DNA of 64,000 nt from Polyangium fumosum (GCF_005144585.1 NZ_SSMQ01000029.1:62001-126000), one strand, 5' to 3'; positions 27,161 through 37,097 are shown, numbered from the stretch's first letter. Translations and numbers: made by a program. Notes: generated from the letters alone by a model not told the origin.

Positions 27161-30100
27161 ATGGCAGCAAAGCGAAAGACCCGAGCCCGTGAGGCCCAGC
27201 TCGCGTTCGAAGCGCTCTCGATCGAAGGCGGCCTCCTCTCGCCCGAGTGGCTCTCGAAGGTCGCCCAGCTTCAGGCGGGAACGCAGGCCGAAGCGGACTA
27301 TCGCATACATAAGGGCCTCAACCTCCGCGACGAGATTGGCCGCTACTGGCGCATCGCGCAGGCCCAGTGGGCCGACTTCAAGTCCGGCCGTGACGCGAAG
27401 GCCGACCCGAAGGCCGTCTCCGAGCGCTTCGTGCCCGCGCTCCTCCGCGACGCATTCGGCTTCACGTCGCTCGCGGCAGTGGAGCCTGCGCGCCTCCAGG
27501 AGCGGACGTACCCCATCGGGCGCGCAGCGCTCGGCGGGCGTGTGCCGGTCGTCATTGCTCCGGCCAACAGCGGACTGGACTCGCTCTCGCCGTCGTTCGG
27601 CGACGGCAGCCGTCGCCGTAGCGCCTTCGGTCTCGCGCAGGAGTACCTGAACGCCCAGGAAGGCGCGCTCTGGGGTATCGCCAGCGACGGCTCCGCCCTG
27701 CGCATCGTGCGCGACAACGCGAGCCTCACGCGCCCCGCGTGGATCGAGGGCGATCTCCAGCGTATCTTCACCGAGGACCGCTACGCCGACTTCGCTGTGC
27801 TCTGGCTCCTCCTCCACGAGACGCGCTTCGGCCGTGAAGGGCAGCCCGTCACCGAATGCGCGCTCGAGGTCTGGCGTAACGCAGGCCGCGAAGAAGGCAC
27901 ACGTGCGCGCGAGCACCTTCGACGTGGCGTCGAGGAAGCGCTCGTTGCGCTGGGCCAGGGCTTCCTTTCGCACGCGGAGAACCAGACGCTACGCATCGAC
28001 CTTCAGAACGGCACGCTGCCGGTGAAGGACTACTTCAACCAGCTCCTGCGGCTCGTCTACCGGCTCATCTTCCTGCTCACGGTCGAAGAGCGCGGGCTGC
28101 TTCACCCCGACGGGACGAGCGACGCAGCGAAGGCGCTCTACGCCCACGGCTACGGTATCCGGCGCCTGCGCGAGCGCTCGGTGAAGCGCAGCGCCCATGA
28201 CCGATTCTCCGACCTGTGGGAGGCGACCAAGGTCGTGTGCCGTGGCCTTGCTGCCGGAGAGGCGCGCCTCGGTCTACCGGCGCTCGCGGGCATTTTCGCG
28301 GCGAGCCAGTGTCCCGCGCTCGATGCCGCGAAGCTCGAGAACCGCGCGCTGCTCCTCGCCGTTTTCAAGCTCGCGTGGCTTCGCGAGGACGGCAGCCTCT
28401 CGCGCGTCAACTGGCGCGACATGGGCCCCGAGGAGCTGGGCAGCGTCTACGAGAGCCTCCTTGAACTCGTTCCGCAGATCGCCAAGGACGGACGGCAGTT
28501 CGGCTTCGCCTCTGGCGGTGAGACCAAGGGCAACGCGCGCAAGACGACGGGGAGCTACTACACGCCAGAGAGCCTCGTGCAAGTGCTGCTCGACAGCGCG
28601 CTCGAGCCCGTCATCGCCGACACCATCGCGAAGAACCCGGCGACCCCGGTTGAGGCGCTGCTGGGCCTATCGATCGTCGACCCGGCTTGCGGCTCGGGTC
28701 ACTTCCTCCTCGCGGCCGCGCGCAGGCTTGCGGCGCAAGTCGCGCGCCTTGAGGCGAACGGCACGCCCTCGGCCGCCGAGTACCGGCACGCGCTGCGGCA
28801 GGTCGTCGGACGCTGCATCTTCGGCGTCGACCTCAATCCGATGGCCGTCGAGCTGTGCAAGGTCGGCCTTTGGATGGAGGCGGTCGAGCCGGGCCTGCCG
28901 CTCACGTTCCTCAACTCGCACATCCAGCACGGCAACGCGCTCCTCGGGACGACGCCGGAGCTGATGGCAAAGGGCATCCCCGATGCGGCGTGGGACCCGA
29001 TCGAGGGCGACGACAAGAAGACCGCGAGCGCGCTCAAGAAGCGGAACAAGAAGGCCGCCGAAGGACAGCGTTCCCTCGACACGCTGTGGACCAAGACCGC
29101 CGACACCGAGGCGCAGGCCGTCACGCGCGCGGTCACCGAGCTCGATGCGGCGAGTGATGCGAACGTCGAAGCGCTCGCGAAGAAGGAGGAGCGCTGGGAC
29201 GGCATCTTGGGCTCGCCCGAGTACCGCCACCAGAAGTTCGTGGCCGACGCATGGTGCGCCGCGTTCGTGTGGCCAAAGCAGCCGGGCGAGCTGACCGACG
29301 CCACGCCGACGAACGAGCTGTGGCGCCAGCTCCGTGATGGGCAGGGCAAGGCGCCTGCACTCACGACGAAGACGGTCGGTGAGCTCGCGGACCAGTACCG
29401 GTTTTTCCACTGGCACCTGCAGTTCCCGCAAGTTTTCGCGAAGGGCGGTTTCGATGTCGTCCTCGGCAACCCGCCGTGGGAACGCGTGAAGCTGCAGGAG
29501 CAGGAATTCTTCGCGTCACGCAGCGAGGAGATCGCGAAGGCCTTGAACGCGGCGGCCCGCAAGAAGCTCATCGCGAAGCTGCCCGATGAGAACCCGCAAC
29601 TCTGGGAGGAGTGGAGCACTGCGAGCCGTAAGGCCGAAGGAGAGAGTCATTCGATCCGGCAGTCGGGTCGGTATCCACTCTGTGGCGTCGGAGACGTCAA
29701 TACGTACGCGATCTTCGCGGAGCACAACCGTTCGCTCCTCAGTCCCAGAGGGCGAGCTGGGTTCATTGTCCCCAGCGGCATCGCAACGGACGACACGACC
29801 AAGGAGTTCTTCCGCTCCCTAGTCGACGAGCGATTCCTGCGATCGCTGCTCGACTTCCAGAGTGGTCCTGGCCTCTTCGGGGAAGTTGGCCATGCCAGGT
29901 TTAAGTTCTGCCTCTTGACGCTCGGCAGAGGCGAGGCCCCCGCCGACTTCCTGTTCTTTGCGCGAGGCGTAGAGGAACTGGCCGATCCAGAGCGTCGGTT
30001 CTCTCTCAGCGCTGAGGACTTCGAGCGACTGAACCCGAACACGAGAACGTGTCCGACATTCAGGTCGAAGCGCGACGCAAGGCTCAACCGCGACATCTAC

Positions 30101-31738
30101 CGTCGGAGCGGGGTGCTTTGGCGCGAAGACGTGCCCGACGGAAACCCGTGGCGTCTCCAGATTCGCACTCGCCTTTGGCACATGGCTGAGGATGCGTCGT
30201 ACTTCCACACGAAGACTCAACTGGAGTCGGAGGGCTGGGAACGGCACGGCAACAAGTACTCGCGGGGCACGACGGAAATGGTCCCGCTGTACGAGGCGAA
30301 GATGCTGCACCACTTCGACCATCGATATGGCGACTATGCCGACAAGCTCGCGTCGAGCGAAAGCACCAGTCTTCCCGACGTACCGATCGAGCGTCTTGGG
30401 GACGCAGACTACTCACCGCTGGCCCGTTACTGGGTGGACGGCGCAGAGGTTCGCGAACGCCTCGCTGGGCTTTGGACGCGAGGATGGCTGGTTGGGTGGC
30501 GCGATATCTGCCGAAGCACGGACGAGAGGACGATGGTCTCGTCGCTGCTGCCGACGACGGCAGTCGGCAACAAGTTCCTCCTGTTGTTCCCGTCGGTCGA
30601 ACCGAGTCTTGCGGCGGCTCTGTACGCGAATCTATGTAGCTTCATCTTCGACTACTGCGCGCGACAGAAAACAGGTGGCACGAGTCTCAATGTCTTCACG
30701 ATGAAGCAGCTTCCGGCGCTGCCGCCCTCTGCCTACGAAGCGGCCCCTTCGTGGGCAGGGGGAATGCGTGTCGTCGATTGGCTCGTGTTGCGAGTTCTGG
30801 AACTCACGTACACCGCATGGGACCTCGAATCGTTTGCTCGTGACCTCGGCCACGACGGCTCGCCGTTCCGCTGGGACCCGGAGCGGCGATTCCTGCTTCG
30901 ATGCGAGATGGATGCCGCCTTTTTCCACCTCTACGAGGTGGCCCGCGACGACGTCGAATACGTGATGGAGACGTTTCCCATCATTCGCCGAGACGATGAG
31001 AAGGCCAACAACGGCGTCTACCGAACGAAGGACGTGGTCCTCGCGATTTACGACGAGCTGGCCGAGGCCGAGCACTTTGGCAAACCGTACCAGACGCGCC
31101 TCTCGCCACCACCTGCCGACCGCAGCGTGGCGCATCCGGCACGCGGTGGCGGGAAGGTCATCGCGTTCCCGAGTCGCCCGGCGGCCCGGCCGCAGCCCGA
31201 AGTTCGACCGGCTGCAGTCGCAACCACCGCGGTGGTGCCGGACCTCGCCGCCGTTGGTGCGAAGGCATGGGAGCGACCGCACATGATGGAGCGCGGCGAG
31301 ATCCAGGCCGCCATCCTCGCGGTACTCAAGGCGAACGGGGCACCGATGGATCGGCGACAAGCTCGTCTCGCCGCGCTGCTCTGCTTGGAGCCGCACCTTC
31401 TCGCTCCCCAGCTCGACAGGACTGAGAAGGCCCAATGGGCGAGTGTGATCGGGCCTGACGCGAAGAAGGCAGCGACCGCCGCGATCGACGCTACGACCCA
31501 GGAGTGGGGGGCCGCGCTCACTGGCTTGCGTGGCCGCGGGAGGTTGCTTGAGGACCTACAGCAGAACACTTGGGCCCTCGGCACGGGCACCGAGGCCATC
31601 GACACGAGCGGCTGGCCCGAAGGGCGAGCGGGCTTCGTGGTGAACGTGCTGCGTCGCCTCCAGGAGTCGATGCAGGTGAACGCGATCATCCTCAATCTGC
31701 CGACGCCCATCCGGCAATGGTTGGAACATGCAGCGTGA
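27161..31738 (+). CDS. Large N6-adenine DNA methyltransferase (DrmMI/type IIG-like)
   Basis: A 1525-residue protein with SAM motif DPACGSGHFL (about 507-516), FGVDLNPMAVELCKVGLW (about 553) and catalytic NPPW (about 770-773), the layout of gamma-class adenine methyltransferases of the Eco57I/BrxX/DrmMI type. About 500 residues precede and 700 follow the catalytic core; the latter should include target recognition. No PD-(D/E)XK nuclease motif was seen, so it is likely modification-only and marks self DNA for the operon. The last 100 residues include an Ala/Pro-rich linker at about 1320-1360 followed by a separate helical domain. Confidence 0.85.
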   Translation: MAAKRKTRAREAQLAFEALSIEGGLLSPEWLSKVAQLQAGTQAEADYRIHKGLNLRDEIGRYWRIAQAQWADFKSGRDAKADPKAVSERFVPALLRDAFGFTSLAAVEPARLQERTYPIGRAALGGRVPVVIAPANSGLDSLSPSFGDGSRRRSAFGLAQEYLNAQEGALWGIASDGSALRIVRDNASLTRPAWIEGDLQRIFTEDRYADFAVLWLLLHETRFGREGQPVTECALEVWRNAGREEGTRAREHLRRGVEEALVALGQGFLSHAENQTLRIDLQNGTLPVKDYFNQLLRLVYRLIFLLTVEERGLLHPDGTSDAAKALYAHGYGIRRLRERSVKRSAHDRFSDLWEATKVVCRGLAAGEARLGLPALAGIFAASQCPALDAAKLENRALLLAVFKLAWLREDGSLSRVNWRDMGPEELGSVYESLLELVPQIAKDGRQFGFASGGETKGNARKTTGSYYTPESLVQVLLDSALEPVIADTIAKNPATPVEALLGLSIVDPACGSGHFLLAAARRLAAQVARLEANGTPSAAEYRHALRQVVGRCIFGVDLNPMAVELCKVGLWMEAVEPGLPLTFLNSHIQHGNALLGTTPELMAKGIPDAAWDPIEGDDKKTASALKKRNKKAAEGQRSLDTLWTKTADTEAQAVTRAVTELDAASDANVEALAKKEERWDGILGSPEYRHQKFVADAWCAAFVWPKQPGELTDATPTNELWRQLRDGQGKAPALTTKTVGELADQYRFFHWHLQFPQVFAKGGFDVVLGNPPWERVKLQEQEFFASRSEEIAKALNAAARKKLIAKLPDENPQLWEEWSTASRKAEGESHSIRQSGRYPLCGVGDVNTYAIFAEHNRSLLSPRGRAGFIVPSGIATDDTTKEFFRSLVDERFLRSLLDFQSGPGLFGEVGHARFKFCLLTLGRGEAPADFLFFARGVEELADPERRFSLSAEDFERLNPNTRTCPTFRSKRDARLNRDIYRRSGVLWREDVPDGNPWRLQIRTRLWHMAEDASYFHTKTQLESEGWERHGNKYSRGTTEMVPLYEAKMLHHFDHRYGDYADKLASSESTSLPDVPIERLGDADYSPLARYWVDGAEVRERLAGLWTRGWLVGWRDICRSTDERTMVSSLLPTTAVGNKFLLLFPSVEPSLAAALYANLCSFIFDYCARQKTGGTSLNVFTMKQLPALPPSAYEAAPSWAGGMRVVDWLVLRVLELTYTAWDLESFARDLGHDGSPFRWDPERRFLLRCEMDAAFFHLYEVARDDVEYVMETFPIIRRDDEKANNGVYRTKDVVLAIYDELAEAEHFGKPYQTRLSPPPADRSVAHPARGGGKVIAFPSRPAARPQPEVRPAAVATTAVVPDLAAVGAKAWERPHMMERGEIQAAILAVLKANGAPMDRRQARLAALLCLEPHLLAPQLDRTEKAQWASVIGPDAKKAATAAIDATTQEWGAALTGLRGRGRLLEDLQQNTWALGTGTEAIDTSGWPEGRAGFVVNVLRRLQESMQVNAIILNLPTPIRQWLEHAA

Positions 31739-33734
31739 ATTGTTCAAGCCACGGGAACTGGACGTGAAGCCGACCGCCACGAACGGGCCTCGGCTCTGGT
31801 TCAGACGGCTCGTCATCTGGGGCGAGCCGGACGCCAAGCCCATCCAGGACATTGAGTTCGGGCCCGGGCTCAACATTATCTGGTCGCCCGATCCCGCCGA
31901 CCGCAGCGCGCGCGACGACGGCGAAGTCCCTCCGGGCCCGGGCCACGGCGCGGGCAAGACGCTAGTCTGTCGCCTCTTGCGCTACTGTTTGGGGGAACCG
32001 CACTTCGCTTCCGATGTGCTGCGAAGCAAGATCAGCAGCGCGTTCAAGGATGGCCGCGTCGGAGTAGAGCTGATCGTTGACGGTGCTGAATGGGTTGTCG
32101 TGCGCTCGATCGGCGTGTTTGGGCATGACGTCGTGCTTGAGGGCGGAACGCTCGAAGCGGCTGTCTCGTCGAACACCGCGCCGACCGGTATTGCGCCGCT
32201 CATCGACATGCTCGTCGAGCGCTTCCTGACCGCAGACGTTGCCGCACTCGTCACGAAGTCCCGCGAAGGCGAGGAAGAGACGGAGGCTCAGCGTCGGGCA
32301 TGGCTTTTCGCCATTGCGTGGCTGACACGTGACCAGGAGTGCCATTTCGGCAAGGCGACGGAGTGGCGCGCGGCAGCCTCCGAGTCCGGCTCGCCCGCTC
32401 GTCGACTCTCAGTAGGCGATGCGAACAACGTGGTGCGCGCGCTGCTCGGCGCCATCACCCCGCGCGAACACAGGTTGGAAGCCGAGGTGGAGAAGCTCGG
32501 GAGACGGCGAGAGGACGAGGGTCGCGGCATCGAGCGGCGCCGGTGGCTGATCGAGCAGTCACTCAAGAGGATTTTGAGGGCGGTCGAGCTTGAGGGAAAG
32601 CCGCTTCCCGAGGGTGATCTCCTCGGCCAGTTCTTGCGGAACGCGGCACGCGTACGCGTGGCGCAAGTTGCCGTCGTGGACGCGAAGGGCGAACTCGCGT
32701 CAGTGGACGACCTCGAGGCGAAGTACGAGAGCGAACGAAAGGAGGTCGAACGGCTTGAGGCCGAGCTCTCCAGCGCGGAGACCAAGCGGAGCACCGCCGA
32801 GGCAGTAGCGAAGCAAATCGCGAGCGAAACGCCCGGCCTGACGGCGAGCCTCGACGAGGCGGAGATACCTACGTGCCCCGTCTGCGAGGTGCCCATTGAC
32901 CGCGTTCTTGCGGAGGGATGCAAGCTCTCGCACAAACTGCCCGATGTCGAATCATTGCGTCAGCGACAAGAGAAGAACCAGCGGGACTTGCGTGACAAGA
33001 AAGCCGAGCAGGCGGCTGCAGAGGAAGCGCTCAAGCGTCTCGGACCCCAACTCAAGGCGGCTACAACGAGGCGCGACAAGGCATGGGCGGATCTTCGCGC
33101 TGCGAGGAGGCAGCGTGATGCGCGGACCGAGGTTTGGTACGCCGCGAGGCGGATCGGCGACGACGTCGGCGACCTTGAGAAGCTGCTGACCGAGAACGCG
33201 GAAGCGGAGAAGACGCTCGCCGACATCGACACGACCCTTAAGCAGCGACGAGAGGCCGCCGGGGCAGAGCGCGACCAGCATGGCCAGGTCTTCGCCCGCC
33301 TCGGGCAGCACTTCGACCCGCTCGTGCGACGGCTCCTCGGCCCCAAGTCAGAGGCCACCGGGCGAGTGCAGCACGACGGAAACGGCCTGAATCTCGTAGT
33401 CGAGTACGGCGGCGAGCGCTCGACGCCCGCTATCAACTTGGTGAAGGTGCTCGCCTTCGATCTCGCGACGCTGTGTCGGAGTATCGAGGGGGCGACCAAG
33501 CTCCCGCCGCTGCTAATTCACGATAGCCCACGCAGCTCCGACCTCGGACTCAGCATCTACCACGAGCTTTTTCACGTAGTGCGGGAGCTGGAGAAGGCGG
33601 GCTCCGGCCCGCAGTTCCAGTACATCGTGACGACTACGTCGCGTCCCCCGGACGACTTGGTTGGTGACAAACGTGTGCGGCTCAAGTTGAACGGCTCGCC
33701 CGCAGAAGCTCGACTTTTGCGGCGGGACCTATGA
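31728..33734 (+). CDS. Rad50/SMC-like ATPase with zinc-hook motif
   Basis: A 668-residue protein with an N-terminal ATP-binding lobe carrying GHGAGKT (about 72-78), a long coiled coil (about 230-520) interrupted by CPVC...EGC near 383-395, and a C-terminal lobe with LLIHDSPRSSDLG (about 595-607). A CxxC inside a coiled coil is the Rad50 zinc-hook arrangement, and the final part resembles defence ATPases of the DUF2326/RecF-like group. It starts 11 bases inside the methyltransferase gene. It probably dimerises on DNA and licenses the nuclease encoded next; this is inference from architecture. Confidence 0.72.
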   Translation: MQRELFKPRELDVKPTATNGPRLWFRRLVIWGEPDAKPIQDIEFGPGLNIIWSPDPADRSARDDGEVPPGPGHGAGKTLVCRLLRYCLGEPHFASDVLRSKISSAFKDGRVGVELIVDGAEWVVVRSIGVFGHDVVLEGGTLEAAVSSNTAPTGIAPLIDMLVERFLTADVAALVTKSREGEEETEAQRRAWLFAIAWLTRDQECHFGKATEWRAAASESGSPARRLSVGDANNVVRALLGAITPREHRLEAEVEKLGRRREDEGRGIERRRWLIEQSLKRILRAVELEGKPLPEGDLLGQFLRNAARVRVAQVAVVDAKGELASVDDLEAKYESERKEVERLEAELSSAETKRSTAEAVAKQIASETPGLTASLDEAEIPTCPVCEVPIDRVLAEGCKLSHKLPDVESLRQRQEKNQRDLRDKKAEQAAAEEALKRLGPQLKAATTRRDKAWADLRAARRQRDARTEVWYAARRIGDDVGDLEKLLTENAEAEKTLADIDTTLKQRREAAGAERDQHGQVFARLGQHFDPLVRRLLGPKSEATGRVQHDGNGLNLVVEYGGERSTPAINLVKVLAFDLATLCRSIEGATKLPPLLIHDSPRSSDLGLSIYHELFHVVRELEKAGSGPQFQYIVTTTSRPPDDLVGDKRVRLKLNGSPAEARLLRRDL

Positions 33735-34507
33735 CGACAACGCTCTCGCCGATCATCGCCTCGCGTCTCGCTAAGGCGGCCACGGACAACGGCTTCGACC
33801 AGGAGTTCCAGCGCGAGGGCGACTGGCTCGTCTTTGCGAGCACGCAGTGCCCGCTTCGGGTGTGGCTCGGAGCGTTCGGTGCCGCCGTCTTCCTCGCGGC
33901 GTTCTCGCAGCAAAACGTCGCACGTGCCCTCGGCGAGTACGGCACGCCCATGGCTGCGCCGCTTCCGAAGGGCGCCATCGCTGGGCGCACGGTCCCGGAC
34001 GTGCCCGCATTGCATCGGCTCCTTCGTCGCGCCTTCCAGCTCTCGAAAGCGCTGCCGACAGAGCTGCTTCACACGTTCGAGAAGCAGATTGCAGCCTTGC
34101 CGAAGAAGACCGAGGCCGAGCACCTCGTGGTTCAGCGCGTCGGCCAGAACCTTTTTCGCGACGGCTTGCTCGACCTGTGGGAGGGGCGGTGCGCCGTAAC
34201 CGGGCTCGCCGTGCGGGAGCTTCTCCGCGCGAGCCACATCAAGCCGTGGGCCGATTGCGAGACCGACGCCGAGCGGCTCGACGTCTACAACGGCATCCTG
34301 CTCGCACCGCATCTCGACGCGGCTTTCGATCGAGGCTTCATCACCGTCGCAGACGACGGCGCCATCGTCGTGAGCGACACGCTCGGCAGCGCCGCCCGCG
34401 CCACGCTCAGTCTCGACCAGCCCCTTCGCGTCCGTGGACTCGCGGACGGGCATCGCTCGTACCTGCCGTGGCACCGAGAGCGGGTGTTTAAGACGGGAGG
34501 TGCGTGA
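33731..34507 (+). CDS. HNH_2-type endonuclease, putative effector of the operon
   Basis: The 258-residue protein has an unrecognised N-terminal domain (about 1-140) and a C-terminal HNH nuclease: CAVTGLAVRELLRASHIKPW (C154, H168) then YNGILLAPHLDAAFDRGF, matching PF13391 HNH_2. Its ATG overlaps the ATPase stop (ATGA). In this operon it is the only obvious nuclease and so the likely cleaving effector, directed by the helicases or the Rad50-like ATPase. Confidence 0.78.
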   Translation: MTTTLSPIIASRLAKAATDNGFDQEFQREGDWLVFASTQCPLRVWLGAFGAAVFLAAFSQQNVARALGEYGTPMAAPLPKGAIAGRTVPDVPALHRLLRRAFQLSKALPTELLHTFEKQIAALPKKTEAEHLVVQRVGQNLFRDGLLDLWEGRCAVTGLAVRELLRASHIKPWADCETDAERLDVYNGILLAPHLDAAFDRGFITVADDGAIVVSDTLGSAARATLSLDQPLRVRGLADGHRSYLPWHRERVFKTGGA

Positions 34508-34840
34508 TGCTCGTGGACTACACCGTCGCACGGGTCTGCCTGTATGCTCAACCGCTGGTGAGCGAGCGCCCTAGCGATCACGTCCTCCTCCCCGTAGCGG
34601 GATACGCGCGTAGCCCATGCCGCGGGCTCGGTTGTCCTGGGCCCGTCTGAGCCCGCGTCCGTCGCGTCCCTGAGACGATGTTGCGAATCCCGCAGGGCGC
34701 GGTGAGAGGCGGTGCAATGTCAACGGGAATGGACAGAGATCAAAAGGAATGGACGGCGGGGGGGCGGGTGACCGCGAACAGCCGGAAGAGCCAATTGGCA
34801 ATGATCTTGCTGTGAGACCGGATAACAGGAGGTTCGGGCG
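34508..34840. other. Intergenic region, possible IS-end remnant
   Basis: No supported gene. A 47-codon open frame (34507-34650) overlaps the HNH stop but has no recognisable sequence. At 34718-34754 TGTCAACGGGAATGGAC is followed by a second GGAATGGAC, an arrangement reminiscent of IS21-family ends; no transposase is present. The downstream gene has AGGAGG before its ATG. Confidence 0.3.
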
Positions 34841-35191
34841 ATGAAGATGATGTTCACGTGGACCAGCACTCACGAACGGCTTGAGGTCAGGTTCATCCTG
34901 CTGAGCGCCGTCGACGTGCAAAAAGTGCGCGGAGCCGGGGGAAATTTGCGCGAGTTGCCTGTCGTCGTGGGCAAGGGGGAGGAGATCTCGATCGATCCGA
35001 ACGACGTGCCTTATGGGACCTCGAAATGGGTGGTGCGGGTCTTCCTCGCAGATGTCACGGGGACGCCGATGGAAGGATTGGACATCCTTTGCGATGGTAA
35101 GCTCGTCATCGCCTCCAAAGGGAAGGTCGAGGCCAACAGCGTGAAGGATTTCGAAGAGACCATCACCAATCCTCCGGGAGGCGTGGCATGA
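34841..35191 (+). CDS. Hypothetical protein, beta-rich
   Basis: A 116-residue protein, mostly beta-strand, without signal peptide. Its TGA overlaps the next ATG (ATGA), so the two genes are co-translated. An AGGAGG site precedes it. Unrelated in style to the defence operon upstream; function unknown. Confidence 0.6.
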   Translation: MKMMFTWTSTHERLEVRFILLSAVDVQKVRGAGGNLRELPVVVGKGEEISIDPNDVPYGTSKWVVRVFLADVTGTPMEGLDILCDGKLVIASKGKVEANSVKDFEETITNPPGGVA

Positions 35192-36594
35192 GGATGTCGA
35201 ACCGCATCGGCCTCATGGGCGCCACGCTGCTCGTGTGTATCGGCTCGGCGCGAGGCGCGCTCGCCCAGAGCGACGAGACCGAGAACAAGCTTCCCGCCGC
35301 CGGCACCGATGTCCCCTCGGTGGGCGGGGATATCGGTGGAGGCCCGAACCTACTCGATCTCGAATACGTGACGGCCCGTGTCGCCTTCAGGCCGGGCAAC
35401 ACGATTGGAACGGTGACATTCGCTCCTTGGATGAAGCCGCCCTACAGGTGGTACTACTCGGAGACCCGATTCGGGTTCTCCGTCGAGCAGGATGGCACCC
35501 TAGGTATAGGCGCCGGGGTGGGTATCAATGGTCCCCGCATCCGCCTCAAAAATGAGAAAAAGTGCAAGGCGCATCCAGAGTACGAAGGGCCAGGGACGAT
35601 CGCCGAGAAAGCCAGGGCGAACCTTGCTGCCCTTGAGATGCGACAGCGAGCGGAGGTGGACGTCGCGTGCAGGCTCATCGCGGATTGCAGGGCTGACGAC
35701 GCGGAATGCAGCACGCTGACGAGACTGACGCAGACTGACTGCAAGCCGGATCGGCGTGTCGCCGCGCGCGCGCCTGGCATTGAGGACGCATTGAAGCGGA
35801 GCTGGGATGCCATCCTGGCCAAGGACACGGCCTATCACACGACCCTCCGTATGATGGCTTCGAGACTCGAGTCTGTGCGCGAGGAGAGTGAGGCGGCGCT
35901 CAAGGGCGCCAAGACGAGCGCGGACGACGTCCAGCTCAAGAAGAGGAACGCCTGTCGGCTGGAGGAAGCCTATTCGATGAAGGGTGGCCTCAATCTCCTC
36001 GGCTCGGCGCGGTTCTTCTCGGTGGTGAAGGCGCCGAGCATTGCGCCGAAGGGCGGCGAGAACACAGAGGAAACCCGTCGCGACGCGAATGCTCGGTTCC
36101 TGCGGAGCATCGATCTGATGGCGGCCGGGCGCCTGCACTTGACGCGCAATTTTATGTTCCAGGGGCGCGGCGGCTACCGATGGGGGCGGGTGGATGCACT
36201 AGAAGACACGACTCTTCAGGGACAATATATGCTCGGACTGGACGTGGGCGTCTTCGTCGGGACAGGGGAGACCGATGCGAAAGGCTTTACGCCGGGCGTC
36301 GGCATCGGCTTGTCGACCACTTACTTCGGTTGCCAGGCCGGCGATGGCTGCAAGACCAACATCGCCACGAACGACGAGGAGTTCCCCAAGGGCATCCCGC
36401 TCGACTGGCGCTTCCAGAACTCCCTCTTCGCCGAGGTGCGCGTGAAGCAGGAGCTCCAGTTCCGCATCGGCTTCGACTTTTACGCTGATCAGGTCCATGG
36501 CGCGCTCGACCGAGCGGATCCAGGCAGCAAGGATCCGATCATCGTCCGCTTCGTGCCGAAGCTCGCGGCGGGGACGTCGTTCTGGGGAATTTGA
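35188..36594 (+). CDS. Secreted, possibly outer-membrane, protein
   Basis: The 468-residue protein begins with a Sec signal peptide (basic MRMSNR, hydrophobic GLMGATLLVCIGSARG, likely cleavage after ALA-Q near 27). The mature part contains beta-rich stretches at both ends, a Cys-containing helical insert (about 120-270) and closes with aromatic beta-strand-like sequence (KLAAGTSFWGI), as seen in outer-membrane proteins. Coupled to the preceding small gene. No family recognised. Confidence 0.6.
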   Translation: MRMSNRIGLMGATLLVCIGSARGALAQSDETENKLPAAGTDVPSVGGDIGGGPNLLDLEYVTARVAFRPGNTIGTVTFAPWMKPPYRWYYSETRFGFSVEQDGTLGIGAGVGINGPRIRLKNEKKCKAHPEYEGPGTIAEKARANLAALEMRQRAEVDVACRLIADCRADDAECSTLTRLTQTDCKPDRRVAARAPGIEDALKRSWDAILAKDTAYHTTLRMMASRLESVREESEAALKGAKTSADDVQLKKRNACRLEEAYSMKGGLNLLGSARFFSVVKAPSIAPKGGENTEETRRDANARFLRSIDLMAAGRLHLTRNFMFQGRGGYRWGRVDALEDTTLQGQYMLGLDVGVFVGTGETDAKGFTPGVGIGLSTTYFGCQAGDGCKTNIATNDEEFPKGIPLDWRFQNSLFAEVRVKQELQFRIGFDFYADQVHGALDRADPGSKDPIIVRFVPKLAAGTSFWGI

Positions 36595-36742
36595 GGTATT
36601 TGGCGTGTAACCGCGCCCCCTTCGTCCACCGCCGTTTGCATATGGATCGCCTTATCGAAACCGCGTAGCCGCCTCCCTGAAGATAGCCGCGGAGGCCGCT
36701 CAAGCTAGTGCCGATCACGGAACGGCACCCGCTAGAACTCAC

Positions 36743-37097
36743 TCACGGACCGTCCAACCGTCCAGGAGCGTCCTGAAGGAACAGGATCATGCATCCGAGG
36801 CAGACGAAGCCGAGGGAGTTCTCGGCATGGCGCTCGTACCGTACCACGATGCGGCGGAAGCTTTGGAGCCAGGCGAAAAGGCGCTCAAGCTTCCAGCGGC
36901 GCTTGTATCGGCGGAGGGGGCGGAGGTCTTGGGTAAGGCGCTTGCGATTCGAGCGATTGGGTGCGATTAGCTCGATCCCCCGCTCCTTCGCAAGCCGCGC
37001 GTCGAGCGCGTTGCTGTCGGAGGCCTTGTCGCCGATGAGGCGCTTGGGAATCTGGGCGAGGAAGCAGTTATCGAGGGTTCGCTCGACGAGCGTGAAT
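36743..37097 (-). pseudogene. IS5-family transposase, 3' fragment
   Basis: The minus-strand frame reads [30 protein letters not shown], then [39 protein letters not shown], the C-terminal DDE region of IS5-type (IS427 group) transposases including the catalytic E in the KLERLF segment. The 5' half is missing: homology ends at about 37096, exactly where the next gene's stop codon lies. A truncated, non-functional insertion sequence. Confidence 0.8.

Noticed and set aside
18976-34507. BREX or a simple type I restriction system.
   Set aside because: No PglZ-like, Lon-like BrxL or HsdR/HsdS-like genes were seen; helicase plus SNF2 plus methylase is closer to DISARM.
34507-34650. A 47-codon frame overlapping the HNH stop codon.
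   Set aside because: No ribosome site beyond the overlap and no protein-like features.
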